Shown here piece by piece: positions 50,146-61,554 of a DNA stretch of 64,000 nucleotides (position 1 is the first letter of the stretch; every line of letters begins with the position of its first letter). Position numbers and translations under genes: made by a program. Below the pieces are notes generated by a model that was given only the letters and a program-made list of their open reading frames with translations, did not search any database and was not told where the DNA came from. The stretch is from Pyrenopolyporus hunteri (lineage: Eukaryota; Ascomycota; Sordariomycetes; Xylariales; Hypoxylaceae). The stretch lies in contig CADCXC010000003.1 of assembly GCA_902806595.1 (NCBI GenBank), positions 806,001 to 870,000 of the forward strand, read 5' to 3'.

Positions 50146-51273
50146 TCATGAGGTGTAATAATCTGAAAGCAGCTCCGTCCGTACTGCTTCGCTCTTCCCC
50201 CTCTCCAACGCCTTTTCAAGTTCTGCCGAAATGATAGCGTCGATCTCCGCTAGGCGTTTTTTATTCTTCATGCCCCTGAACAGATCCAGCACCTTTTGGA
50301 AAATTCCCGTCTTTAGCATCAAATCCTTCTTCTCCTCTTCAAGTTTGGTGAGCTGGTTCCTGCTTTCCGAGTCGAAGCAGATATGGTACATTTTACAGTA
50401 CGATTTCCATTCGATCGGGCAATCCACCGCCTCACCCCGGAATAGCCACGGCCAAAAGTGCTCCCAGATCCTTCCCGAGACGAAGTCCTCCAATTCGGTT
50501 TCCATCAACCAATCCATGCTTATTCGGTACTGGGATTTAGGGTGCCTCCTCACGGCATCCCTCGTGACTGCGAACTGGGAACAGCATGGCCCCGCAAGAA
50601 TCTCGGGGACCTTGTTTAAGGCGAAGTTCTCGTTGAACGCCTGGGACATATAGCGCTGTTCCTGCTTGATGTCGTCGATCTCGACCTCGGTTGTGTTGAT
50701 CCAATCCGGGCATGCGTTCTCCCAGGAAACGCGCAAGTTGAAGTACTGTCTCTTCTGAACTTCAGCAAGATCCAGATGCGACATGGCGAATACCAAGGAC
50801 GAATTTAAAATGTCCTCCATATGCCACGGACTCTCATCGGCGTGGGTGAATACGGTGATATCCGGCAGATTGTCGTAGAAGTCGTGGAGGTAAGTGAGAT
50901 AGATCAAAGCCTCGCGCCCTTTATTTGGGATGGGGGGATGGTACTCCGCCTCCATGTCGTCGCTCACATAGCGGATTACGTTAAGATTAGGCAACCCTAT
51001 CCTTTCCGTCCACGAAATGTCATCCTGGAGGAGGGTGGCCATCACCAAGTTGATAGTGACGTTGCTGCCGTCATTATCATGGCCCAAAGACGATTCGAAG
51101 TGAGATTTGTCGACGTTGGGTGTGCTGTCGGCACCTTGAATCGCAGAGTGGCGATGCGCAACGAACCACGCGCTCTGAAATAGAAGGAATGATGTTACGA
51201 GGAGGACGGCTGGAAATGCGAACTTCCAGCAGGGGGGCAACCAGATGTTGCAAGGGCCCTTCGAGGATAGCAT
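50146..51273 (-). CDS. DUF3431 family membrane-anchored protein
   Basis: A single exon of 375 residues. I chose the ATG at 51273 (MLSSKGPCNIW), because the upstream extension to 51504 runs through a CT-rich leader translating as poly-Phe/Leu. One hydrophobic segment at about residues 17-38 suggests a type II membrane anchor, with the rest lumenal or extracellular. The fungal DUF3431 core is clear: NKGREALIYLTYLHDFYDNL, then DITVFTHADESPWH, LRVSWENACPDWI, AFNENF...VPEILAGPCCSQFAVTRD, MDWLMETELEDFVSGRIWEHFWPWLF and CKMYHICF. The C-terminal 60 residues form a charged helix. The fold is thought to be glycosyltransferase-like in some annotations, but no activity is established to my knowledge. N-glycosylation sequons occur (NVT, NSS, NTT). 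Confidence 0.88.
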   Translation of the reverse strand: MLSSKGPCNIWLPPCWKFAFPAVLLVTSFLLFQSAWFVAHRHSAIQGADSTPNVDKSHFESSLGHDNDGSNVTINLVMATLLQDDISWTERIGLPNLNVIRYVSDDMEAEYHPPIPNKGREALIYLTYLHDFYDNLPDITVFTHADESPWHMEDILNSSLVFAMSHLDLAEVQKRQYFNLRVSWENACPDWINTTEVEIDDIKQEQRYMSQAFNENFALNKVPEILAGPCCSQFAVTRDAVRRHPKSQYRISMDWLMETELEDFVSGRIWEHFWPWLFRGEAVDCPIEWKSYCKMYHICFDSESRNQLTKLEEEKKDLMLKTGIFQKVLDLFRGMKNKKRLAEIDAIISAELEKALERGKSEAVRTELLSDYYTS

Positions 51274-53565
51274 GGCAAGGAGCGATCTCGCGTCATCCCG
51301 TGCCGGCCCGCTCCCTTTGATATCTACTGGAAGGACAGAATATCTAGGGAGATCACACCGGGAAGACCTCTTTTCTCTACTGGGGGCGGGAGTTGTGATG
51401 CTCGTGGGGAACGAGAGAGAAGACGTAGGATAAGAAAAGAAAAAGAAGAAAAAAAAGAGAAGGAAGAGAAGGTAACGGAGTAAGAAAAGGAGTTTGGGTA
51501 CCAAAGGTGGAATGAAAGAGGAACTGAGTAATACAGAGAGTCAAAATCGTATAGGGTTGCAGGATAGGGCGCAGGATAGGGCGCAGGTAGCTGCTAGGGT
51601 ACCTATGTAGGTCAAGGCAGTCGACCCGTATAACTACCACACAGTACCTGCTACCCTTGGTACGTATGAAGCTAGCCCAAGTTAGAAAAGAGAGACGGGT
51701 GTGACAAATAGGTATGAAGTGTTCCATATAACGCAAGAGGTAGCTGCGAAGGAGTGGTACATGTATGGAAAGCCTGGAGGGTTAGCAATGCTCCAGCCCC
51801 AGAACCTCTCGAGAAGGCAAGCACGAGTCGCAAACTTTGGTTCCCATAGCTAATAGATTTATGATCGCGTGCGCAGGTACCCCAGGTGGGTAATCTATAA
51901 TAAGGGTGGTAGCTACGCCTCCACTTAATTCATACCCTTTTTTTTCTTCTCTTTAATTTTATCACTTTGGATTCACGCCGCGCCAAAACTTGTTTATTGC
52001 TGTCAGCCTCAACGAGCTGATACACCTGGGCACCCGGCCTACAGAGCAGCCTCTTTAACTTAAAATTTCCCTCTCTGATAGACTAGATCCGCCTCTTTTG
52101 ACAATGAATACGCTAGCAAAGTACCTGCCTACTAAGACACGGTATCCCGCCCAGACGCTCCAGGCAACAGAATAGTGGCCAATCAACCGCGTTGGTTCCA
52201 CGCCTTTTTTGGATCTTGCATTACCATCTCGGCACTTAAATCTTAGAACAGGATACCCTTTTTGGACCTTCACTGGTACCGAGAGAAACCCGTGAAGAAT
52301 ATTTGAAATAATTTACTTAATTGGTCGAAATGCCTGTTGCCTGGAGCGAGTCTGCTGCGGCCTTATACCCGGGTAGGTATGTCATGGGCACGGCAACTTC
52401 TATGCGATTTTATCACCGTCTCCTTGTCTCGTCTACTAAGTACGCCAACTCGTGTTAGTTTTAGGAGATAGGTAATAGGTACTTGGATAATAAACGCGAA
52501 CAACCCCTATCGTTTCTTGACGTAACGGGTCGGGTAGAAGGAAAAGCCTACGTTTCGAAAAGGGGAAGTGTATGTGCTAGTTCAGCGTAAGGTATGTATG
52601 TGTATGTAGTGCTCCTGGCCGATTTCCGAATTAGGCGCAAGACGCACGGAAATACACATCCCCATGTCATGTCGGCTATGCGTCAGCCATGCATCCTCCT
52701 TTCCTCCACCGTGTTGGTGCGGTGAGACGGGATGGAGTACCTAGTTAGCTGTGGAACAATAGAAGCTTGGAAGCCGAAGTAGGATCATCAATGAGACAGG
52801 GGCAATTCCAATTCAAGGAGGAAAATATCCACTAAGCTGACTTGGCGTGGCAGCGAGGCTCTTTTCGTTCCTACGCGCTTATTGGTCATTGGTCCCTTTC
52901 TCGTGTCTCTCACCTTTTACGTACAATAGTTACATATTTATTATATTACTATCCACCCATTCTCTCCTATAACTACCTATAACTATGTAGGTGCTAGAAA
53001 AGGCTCTAGGATATATTCTTCCGTTAGGGCGTGATCGCCTCGAGTCTTGTATCAAAACTCTTAGAAAATTTTCTCAAAACAGCTCGGGCCTAATACATGT
53101 CAATCGTCTGTGACGTGACACAGCAAGCCTCTAGAATTATGCGGGAATTGTCCCTTAACTTGGTCACAATTTGCAATTTGGCCCCGTCATCCTATGTTTT
53201 GCAAATACGCCCTGACGTCATGGGGCATGAACAGGGTCCGTCCCCTATTTTCAGCCCGAATCACCTATCAAATAAATTACCAGCTTTGCTGTCTATGATC
53301 AAGTATTAGTGGCTGCGCCGAAAAAAGAACGAAAACCATACCTACATCATACATACTTCATATGCAGTATTCGTATGCGGTTGTGAATTACATACCTTAT
53401 AGCAGACGAAAATAAGACAAAACCAACAGCCCTACTGATCTGCCTTTCATTTCTCCTTCTGGATACTCATCACGCACATCCATCGCCATCCCACCAAGAA
53501 TCTCTAGTTTCAAGTTGGACGATAGGCAGTACTACGGCAACCCTACATATACCCGGAATAGAAGC
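51274..53565. other. Intergenic, no supported gene
   Basis: 2.3 kb. The first 230 bases are purine-rich on the plus strand (CT-rich leader of the minus-strand DUF3431 gene). Beyond that are isolated TAGG copies and AT-rich stretches near 52930-52960. No domain-bearing frame is seen. Confidence 0.5.
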
Positions 53566-54205
53566 TCAGCCACACATAGCCCTAGTCTTGCTCCAATACT
53601 TCTCACTCTCCTCCACAACCACCTCACCCTCGGCCTCCAGTGGCCCGATAACTTCAATATCCTTCTGAGGACATCCCTTTAAAATATCCCTAGTACGCCA
53701 GTCCATGGTGAAATTCTCCTTGTTGCCCGGACCGGTCAACCGGTATAATTGGTCATTGCTCGCCGCGAAGACGATGCGGCCGATATGGGCCCACTACGAT
53801 CTAACTCGTCAGCCCTACCATCACACCGGCTATTAATAAAGTGCAACGGCAAACAAAAGGAGCCAAACACACGTAAATCGTGCTAGTGCACATTCCACAA
53901 GGTTCCCACGTGCTGAAGAGCGTGCATTGCCACAAGAACTCCTTGGTGTAGTGTTTGTATGCTAGCCTCGCTAGAGAGCTCTCAGCATGGTTTACCTGGT
54001 CCACGGACTGGTGCGTCAGTAATACCGTGTCGTTGTCTGGTCCTACGAGTGCTGCAGCGAAAGGCCGCTTTCCAAACGTGACGGCTCGGCGCTGTATTGC
54101 CAATGCTGCTTCGATGCCCGCCGTGATTTGCGCTGGCGTCATCTCCTTACGCTCCGGGAAGAGGTTCGGGGCTGCTGCGATCGCCGTATTGGGTTCCGCT
54201 TCCAT
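53566..54205 (-). CDS. CMP/dCMP-type (cytidine/guanine) deaminase family protein
   Basis: Two minus-strand exons, 54205-53873 and 53793-53566, are joined in phase 0 (GTGTGT...CGTAG) and give 186 residues. The zinc-dependent deaminase signature is complete: His73-Ala-Glu75 in QVNHAESSLAR and Pro-Cys103-Gly-Met-Cys106 in TWEPCGMCTSTIYW, the last Trp being supplied by exon 2. Flanking features fit the family: FGKRPFAAALVGPDNDTVL before the HAE, and HIGRIVFAASNDQL after the PCxxC. These enzymes deaminate a nucleobase or nucleoside using Glu as proton shuttle and His/Cys/Cys as zinc ligands. Arrangement resembles guanine or cytosine deaminase-like fungal proteins rather than tRNA adenosine deaminase, but substrate cannot be read from sequence. 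The protein is probably cytosolic; no targeting signal is seen. Confidence 0.88.
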
Positions 54206-55044
54206 TGACCGTCAGCCAGCTTATGCAGCGCTGTGCTCTACCTTTAAGGCTACTCAATAGTCTATTAGGCAATTAAATGTCTTAACACGCCCGATTTGAT
54301 CTCGATTTTGCCCGATTTTTTTATTTTATTTATTTTTTATTACGAGAGTTAATGTGTTGTAGAACCAAGGATGTGATGGATGTGAATTCGAATTCAACTC
54401 AGATTGCATGGTCGAAAGCGGGGCACCTTAAAAGGGGGTAGAAACGTTGTACCCTGACAATTAATATCCTGAACGCATGGAGGCCATAAGATATACAGGC
54501 AATTAAACACATATAGGTCATAGAGCATACACAGCTATAAATAGTCTCAGACCTGAATGCGACGAGCGATCGCGCCAACTCAAAGCTAGGGTCGATTGTA
54601 GCGCCCGTCAAGAGAAGGGCTTTCTCATCAGCGTATTCGCTTAGCGGGAGGTATCGTTTTCAAGAGAGGTTCCTATACACACCATTGTGAAGGAGTCGGC
54701 AAGGGTAGCCAGCTCTAAGTAGAGCGAGACGGTAAGAACCCCGCCACGGCGCCTCCCGGAGATTGCCGCCCGCCGTATTGAGATTCTAATACGAGACACA
54801 CATACGTCGGTGCCTCTGCACCAACCATAAGGCCCGCGACATTATCGCGCAATATAGACGCCAAGGTGTAAGTAGGTGAATAAAAATATAGGAATCCCCG
54901 TTCCAACACAAGGTAGACGTGAGAATTATCTGATGAATCTCTAGTGGTAACCAGCTATGCCGACTATCCGCTCCGAGCGACAACTACCTATCTAGCAAAA
55001 GACTAAAGCACGGCAAATCACCTGGGTACCTCTTATCTCGTCGG
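54206..55044. other. Intergenic, no supported gene
   Basis: 840 bp between two minus-strand genes. It has a T/A-rich low-complexity run near 54310-54345 and nothing else recognisable. It must contain the deaminase promoter and the 3' end of the HAD gene. Confidence 0.5.
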
Positions 55045-56041
55045 TCATAACTTGGAACTCGTTCCCGCTGACTTGGGCTCTATCGGTATCCTAGGATGGT
55101 CGCCCGCTAACTTCAGGCCAGTGATGGCCTCGAGCTTATCGACCGCTTCGAATGTCTTCCCCAACGGCACTTTTATGGTTTGGAAGCCGAGCGCTTTTGC
55201 AGCCTTGAGATTCTCGCCAATGTCATCTAAGAAAACAACCTCGTGGGGCTTTACACCGTCTCGCCAACCTAGTAGCCGCCCTCGCTCCCCATCGGCATGA
55301 GTTTTGGCATATTTATCCACTTCGTTCAGCGCAAATTCGTAGATCTTAGGGTCCGGTTTCCGCAGTCCAACGTGCGCAGACGATATAAATACATCAAACA
55401 AGCTCCGGATAGGATCGGCAAGAAAATCCTCCCGATAAAGCGCATGGCCGGGCGGGAATATAACGGTATTGCTAAGCGCAGCCAGGATATACCTCCCGCT
55501 AGCCTTTAAATTCTTGAGGGCGGGATACATCCACGGGTCTGGGGCGTTGGATGCGGTCACCATATCATTAAAAAGCCAACGACCGTCGAGCTTCGGCACC
55601 GGAGGAACCTCCTTAGGGAGATTGGGGTTCTTCGACTGCTGGACCTTGTAGAACGCGTCCCATCTCACAGGGTCGTGAAGGTCTCTGTTGAAGCCGGCAT
55701 AGAATGTATCGTCTAGGGGAATTTCACCCCTCTCTAGTCTATGCCAGAAACCGTTAGGTGCTGTTTTTGAGATAGTGTGATTGATCCATCCCGGTGGGAT
55801 TCCCAGACTCAGCTCATAGTCCAATATCGATTGAAAGGGCGAGACGACCTGTTTTCATGTTAGTGGGGATTTTGCGGTAAGAATCAAGAGAAAAGTAAGT
55901 GGTGGAGGATAGTTGATCAGGATTCATCCGTTAGAAAGAGGTAGGTAGAGATAGGTAGCATGGTTGCGAATAACGATTGGGACTTACACAGACACCTCCA
56001 ATATCGAAGAGGAGCACTTTGGGTTGTTTATGGGACACCAT
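55045..56041 (-). CDS. HAD-superfamily hydrolase-like protein
   Basis: Two minus-strand exons, 56041-55988 and 55848-55045, are joined in phase 0 through a 139-nt intron (GTAAGT...AACAG) and give 285 residues. HAD motifs: I VLLFDIGGVC (Asp13), II AALSNT, III GLRKPDPKIYEFAL (Lys) and IV VVFLDDIGENLKAAKALG. The helical cap lies between motifs I and II (GWINHTISK, GFWHRLERGEIPLDDTFY), which resembles the HAD-IA group near the N-terminal domain of epoxide hydrolase/ACAD10 proteins. Motif I is Asp-x-Gly instead of Asp-x-Asp: the nucleophile is present but the usual acid/base Asp is Gly, so phosphatase activity is doubtful. The gene is head-to-head with rpl5 (502 bp between starts). Confidence 0.87.
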
Positions 56042-56543
56042 TATGGCGTCCGGGTCCTATAAAGGGAACGTATATACTGCTAAAACATCCAGCTAGCAAA
56101 GATGAATATTATACATATAGCTAGTTATCACTAGTCGCATGCTTCACTGAGTTTGATGAATAAAGTTGAAGAACATAGGTACCTTTCGAGAATCGCTGCT
56201 GCTCGGAATCGATACCAACCAAGGTAAACAAGGACGAGACGTGCCTCGGTTGATGCAAGTCATTTCCCGAAAGAGACAGGGAATGGTCGAGATAAGATAA
56301 GACGGTTGGATAAGTTCCTGGCCCGTGCCCAGTCGTCGCCCACCCTGTCACCTTTCAGCTGGCGGGCAGCTTAGTCCCCCACCAAACAAGGGTTCGCAAG
56401 CGAATTTTGCGCCCACATCGACCAAAAATTAATTAAGCCCACAACTTTTCCAGTCGCAGCTTTCGTCTTCACTACCAACTTCCCAACTCCAACCTCTTCG
56501 ACAACGCGCTGATCACACTCGCCCATCAGCCAATTCAATAAAG
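56042..56543. promoter_or_regulatory. Divergent promoter between HAD gene and rpl5
   Basis: The 502-bp interval serves two opposite start codons. The 150 bases before rpl5 contain AAAAATTAATTAAGC and a CT-rich stretch (CTTTCGTCTTCAC, CCAACTTCCCAACTCC) typical of strongly expressed fungal genes. No specific factor site can be assigned. Confidence 0.5.
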
Positions 56544-57694
56544 ATGGTGAGTACAGGATAAAAATACAATCCATTGCAATGCTGGAAACGGCAAATATTG
56601 CACAAATGGTACTTGATCGCGAGAGTCAATGCAAGATGCTTCGGAATGGAGGATGATGAAAAAAATCTGAAGCGCAAATTGCTGACTCGATGGAATCTTG
56701 ACAGGCGTTCCACAAGGTAGTCAAGAGCAGCTCCTACTACAGGTGAGTGGCATCCAATCCACACCCAATTGCGATCCAAGCAATCCCGACAAAACACGAA
56801 GAAAATCTAGCTGACTCGATACATCACAGCCGCTTCCAGACCAAGTACAAGCGCCGTCGCCAGGGAAAGACCGACTACTATGCCCGCAAGCGCTTGATCA
56901 CCCAGGCCAAGAACAAGTACAACGCACCCAAGTACCGCCTGGTCGTCCGCTTCACCAACCGCGACATCATCACCCAGATCGTCACCTCTGAGATCGCCGG
57001 CGACAAGGTCTTCGCCGCCGCTTACTCTCATGAGCTCAAGGCCTACGGCATCGAGCACGGTCTCACCAACTGGGCCGCCGCCTATGCCACCGGTCTGCTC
57101 CTTGCCCGCCGTGTTCTCAAGAAGCTCGGCCTCGATGAGACCTTCACTGGTGTCGAGGAGCCTGATGGAGAGTTCACTCTGACCGAGGCTGCTGAGCATG
57201 ATGGTGAAGAGCGCCGACCTTTCAAGGCCTTCCTTGATGTTGGTCTTGCCCGTACCTCCACCGGTGCCCGTATCTTCGGTGTCATGAAGGGCGCTTCCGA
57301 CGGTGGTATCCTCGTTCCCCACTCTGAGAACCGATTCCCCGGTTACGACATGGAGACCGAGGAGCTTGACGCCGAGACCCTGAAGAAGTACATCTACGGC
57401 GGCCACGTCGCTGAGTACATGGAGACACTCGCCGATGACGATGAGGAGCGATACAAGAGCCAGTTCCAGAAGTACCTTGACGACGACATCGAGGCCGATG
57501 GACTGGAGGAGCTGTACACCGAGGCCCACGCTGCCATCCGAGAGAACCCCTTCAAGAAGGTCGAGGGCGAGGGCCCCAAGAAGAGCAAGGAGGAGTGGAA
57601 GGCGGAGTCCAAGAAGTACAGAACTGCTAAGGCCACCAAGGAAGAGAAGCGCGAGAAGGTCAAGGCAAAGATTGCCGAGCTCCGCGAAGAATAG
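56544..57694 (+). CDS. rpl5: 60S ribosomal protein L5 (uL18)
   Basis: Three exons: 56544-56546 (the ATG alone), 56705-56742 and 56830-57694, giving 301 residues, normal for the family. Junctions are ATG/GTGAGT...GACAG and AG/GTGAGT...CACAG. The protein runs MAFHKVVKSSSYYSRFQTKY, then RRRQGKTDYYARKRLI, YRLVVRFTNRDIITQIV, LKAYGIEHGLTNWAAAY, TGARIFGVMKGASDGG and YGGHVAEYMETL, all hallmark L5 blocks. L5 binds 5S rRNA and L11 before incorporation into the 60S central protuberance. Codons are strongly biased to C/G at third positions, unlike the neighbouring genes, as expected for very high expression. Introns near the 5' end, one directly after ATG, are usual for fungal ribosomal protein genes. 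A 315-codon frame on the opposite strand is a by-product of this codon bias. Confidence 0.98.
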
Positions 57695-58517
57695 GCGGTT
57701 AGCTTTGGGAAAGGATAAAAACGGCACCCCACATTTACGGTTGTCTTTAGGCATCGGAGTTCATAGGGATGGCTGGTTGACGGGTCATTAAATGAATTAA
57801 TGAAGTTTATGCACCGTCATTAGTTTTAGTGCTGAAGATGTGCTATCGATTGTCTAGTAAACCGCTTCCGCGTCGAAAGAGTCGCGTATAGTGCCCACCG
57901 TTACAATATCTAGTGTCGACGTTCTAGATTCGTCATATTCGTCCAGCTGGTTACCTAACCTATACCCTACCATCCGCCGGAATGGGAGCCCGCTCACGCC
58001 TCTTCCTACTTAATACCGTCTCTAGTAACAGGCTCATCCCGTTGTGGGAGACGTATTTGAGAGCATTTTGGGCCAGGTCCTATGTTATCATACTAACGCA
58101 CATGTGGCTGGGTTGGGCGGTAAAGAAAAGAGCCATAACCCGACGGTATGATAAGTGACCGTCGGGATAGCTGAGACTCAACTCGATAGAGCTACCAGCG
58201 CTCCCAACTTGACGGATATCTCGGATATCTCGATCTCCGTCTGAATAATAGTTATCTACCTAGGTACCTATTCTTATGAGTTCAGCCATTGATCTATATA
58301 GTTCACCCGGGTGAAGAGGGAATTGCGTAGGTATATAAATAGCTCAACATGTAATTTGAAGTTATACCTATGGAGACTCCATTTAACAGGTACTTGTCCA
58401 ACCTGCACTTTAGTACGGTGACTCTACTTTAGATGAACCTATTGTTTCTATTCTACTAAATCCCAGTGTTGTTCTCCAAGCTACCTCAATAGAGCTCCTC
58501 GTATTATCCCCCAAGTC
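57695..58517. other. Intergenic between rpl5 and the EthD gene
   Basis: 820 bp holding the rpl5 3' UTR and the promoter of the EthD gene, both on the plus strand. A CCTAGGTACC copy lies near 58259 and GATATCTCGGATATCTC is duplicated near 58215. No gene seen. Confidence 0.5.
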
Positions 58518-59274
58518 ATGTCGACCTCTCCTAATGATACCAGAGCCTCTCCCGGCCGTTTACTGCGGTTCACTCTCCAGGTCTATCTAAACCCCAAGAA
58601 TAAGCCGGGAGAGAACGAGGCCTTCGTGCGTGAATACCAAGCCAAGGTGGCTGCCATTCAGGCCCGGAATGGCATCGAGGTGTACCAGCAGGTATGTGGG
58701 AGGGCCAAAAATGAAGGGATTCTGAGTTACGCCTGAATAAACTGACGATCCTCTTTTTGGCCGCTCTCAGGTCTTTACCCTAGCCCCGTATCGAGCTGCC
58801 TTGGATGAGATGAACCGCAATGGGAACAGAGGCTGGATTGTTGACGTGAGTTGTCACCATTTTACTTTCTCTTTTTTTTTTTTTCTTTCCTTCTTTCCTC
58901 CTCCCTCCTTATTCCTCCTACTACCGCCTATGATTTTCTTCCTCTACCTTTCTCCATCTCGCCAACCAGCCACCACTCTACCCACACCCCACTATCAACG
59001 CCATACTAACCCTCAACGCGCCCGCTCCAAGGACCACGACATCACAGTCGAATTTTACTTCCGCAGCTTCGCGGTGCTCAAGAAGCTCCGACAGGATCCG
59101 GACTTCCAGGCGCTACAGGAGTCCGAGGGCCCCTTCGTCAACCTCGTGCATACCGTTGCCTCGCTCGGCTGGGTCGAGAAGTACGTCGATGATGGGAAGG
59201 TCGTGAACATCGGTCCTGATGGGAAGTCCGCGTACCCGGCTTGGGCGCAGCTGCAGGATTTATCGACGGCGTAG
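58518..59274 (+). CDS. EthD-domain protein
   Basis: Three exons, 58518-58691, 58771-58845 and 59032-59274, all in phase 0, give 163 residues. The reading across junctions is IEVYQQ-VFTLAPYRAALDEMNR and GWIVD-DHDITVEFYFRSF. The core DHDITVEFYFRS, DPDFQALQESEGPFVNLVHT and SLGWVEKYVDDGKVVN matches fungal EthD-type proteins of the dimeric alpha-beta barrel fold. Some members act as small oxygenase- or cyclase-like enzymes or accessory proteins in aromatic and polyketide metabolism; here no biosynthetic partners lie nearby. Intron 2 is long for this window (186 nt) and begins with a T-rich, CT-rich tract. No signal peptide. The last residues (LQDLSTA) are unremarkable. Confidence 0.88.
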
Positions 59275-61521
59275 TCGGTGCTGGGTTCGGTGTGGGATTT
59301 ATCACGAGGTATCACTCCCAATTACTCAAGTCTCCGGTTAAGCGTACAATACGTTTCCTTGCCGGAAGACGCCCAACCCGCCATATAGTTCATGGACATT
59401 GTACCTTACGTAGCAGGCCTTACATAGTAGGCTTTGGCTGGGACAGCGTGAACCCCCCTCCCCCTTATTTAGATAAATAGGTTGATACCGTAATCTACAT
59501 AGTGACCTTCTGAGTGGTAGCTGCGAGTTGAATAGTCTGGAGTTACCCACCCCCGTTATAGTCCCTATAAACTAGATGAGTCGCTTGAGTTATTTAAATT
59601 TAAGGTGAATTCAAACTAAAGCTGTTGAGGAATACTCCCGAAAATAGGAGTTCATTCCATGGCGAGACGGAGGAACTACTAGACAAGTATTAACGCAACT
59701 ATCTGGAAAACATAAAACTCCAAGACACAATTAGACCGGTCGGAACATGGAGCTGATACAAGAGGCAGGTGGTAGTTACCGCTCAATAAGCATGTACGAG
59801 CAATAGTTTCGCCTTTTATACAAACATTCCTGGAATAACTTCTGCATAATATCCTATAGGAATATTCGGAAGTACCGGTCTCGTACGAGGCTGGTGGAGG
59901 TCCCCGTTGTGGACCGCGATTACCCCGTCTTATCCAACTTACCGAACGAAACTTCGCCCCGGAACGGTATACCCGGCGCTGCATGCACGAGGATACCGCC
60001 GAATGTAACTTCTCGCCCTTAATTTGGCTTATATCGCGTGGCTAGGTACTACCTTGGCTTGATATATAAGCAGAGGAAGATTATTGGGCCACTGAAAGTC
60101 GCAGCTTAACACACCGCAAAATGCGGGCAATGCCGCCTTCATCGAGGAATGCGTTTTTCTCTTCTCGGTCTGATTAACAGTGCGCTGCTATGCAAGGGAT
60201 CTCGATGAGATGCACCGCATTTGGGGAACCCAATAGTCGACTTGCTCCAAGCATTGGGTGCCATCCCTAGGCCACCATAGGCGAATCCCCAATCTAGCCA
60301 CGAAGGGAACGTCCCGTGCGTATCTACCTAGGTTGCTCCCGGCTTGCAGCATGGGGAACAACATTTCGCGGCGTTGCGTTGGGGCGACATGCCGTCACGA
60401 TAACAAATCTGCCGCCTCGGAACCCATCACCGATGACAATTGATCCCTCTCATAACATAGTAGCGATGGGATAGTAAAACTCAATGCCTATCTGCTGTTT
60501 TATTGTTATACGTACCTGTGATAACCTACACGAGCCACTGAATTCCTTCTCGTTGGCATAGGGCTCGTAAACCGGTGAATTGGCATTGGTTACTGATAGA
60601 AGCTGAAAATGCGCATTCAATGCCTGAGTCTAATAATAGGAAATAAACAGCTTCGCATGCAAAAATCTTAGTATATCTTATACGGGGACCGACACTTCGA
60701 TAAGAGATGTCGTCATCTTGTGCGTTCGAAGGATTTCCAGGCTATAATTTGGATCCTGCATAGGTACAGTACAATGTTAGCCTCTCGATTTTTGGTGGCA
60801 GTAGAGAGCTCGATGGTTGGCGAAAAGGGAAATAGGAGAGTCTGGAAGGGTCCGCTAAGACTCGACTAGCCGATTTGGACGGCAGAAACGAACTCTTCTG
60901 ACAACGACATGGGCTATGTAGCCGCGAAAGTAAGTTATTCTAGCCCACGACCCTTCTCGAATTACCTATGCCTACGGCTGCAAAAGCGCGAAGTCTATGC
61001 AAATCGCGATTCGGCGAAGTTCGACCATCTCCGCACCAGCACGGATTGAACACAAGTGGGATTGCAAAATCGGTTACTTGTGATATTCTCCAACAAGGCC
61101 GTCCCCGTTGTATGACAGGGTCGGCAGAAGCCGGTCAGCTGATGGGTTTATGCTGGTCCGCTTCTATGATTGCATCGGGTCTGCTTCAGTCCAATGGGAT
61201 CGGGTTGTTGATTGGATGTATATGGTTTGGATGCACGCATTCAGCCATGTGTCTCGGTTTTTTGGGCATTTTCTTTTTGCCCCTCATGGTTCCTTCGTCC
61301 CTCATGCCGTCGCTCAGTTCTGTCAATGATACCCTGGACTTACCAACATGAGGACTTATACGGGTTGCATTTGGTATTTCACTTATATACATCCATGCAT
61401 GTAGGTATGTACGTTGGTACCTATACACTGCTGAGGTACGATACGAAAAGGGAAGAAGCTTAGCATGTGACGTCTTTTGATTCTATTGCTGGCCAATGAA
61501 AGCGAAAACCACGCAGGGGTA
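59275..61521. other. Intergenic, no supported gene
   Basis: 2.2 kb between the EthD gene and the RIP-mutated element. The largest frame (60968-61351) has no recognisable domain. It lacks the AT bias of the adjacent element, so the RIP damage stops sharply at the element edge. Confidence 0.5.
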
Positions 61522-61554
61522 TGTATAAATCGTGTCCAGGAAGTCTTCGTACAC
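61522..61554 (+). repeat. Left terminal inverted repeat
   Basis: Begins TGTATAAATCGTG and ends CTTCGTACAC. Its reverse complement matches 62798-62830 at 30 of 33 positions; all three differences are transitions. The left copy keeps more C/G than the right one. Confidence 0.88.

Noticed and set aside
51274..51504. N-terminal extension of the DUF3431 protein
   Set aside because: It translates a CT-rich leader as poly-Phe/Leu; the internal ATG gives a normal membrane anchor directly before the conserved domain.
53801..53872. Deaminase ending at the unspliced stop near 53801
   Set aside because: Splicing GTGTGT to CGTAG replaces this tail with the family's conserved YWAHIGRIVFAA segment.
56807..57754. 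315-codon open frame antisense to rpl5
   Set aside because: It mirrors the C/G-ending codon bias of rpl5 and translates to Leu/Val/Gly-rich sequence without a domain; rpl5 itself is certain.
60968..61351. 127-codon frame beside the RIP element
   Set aside because: No domain, overlapping open frames on both strands, no splice partners.
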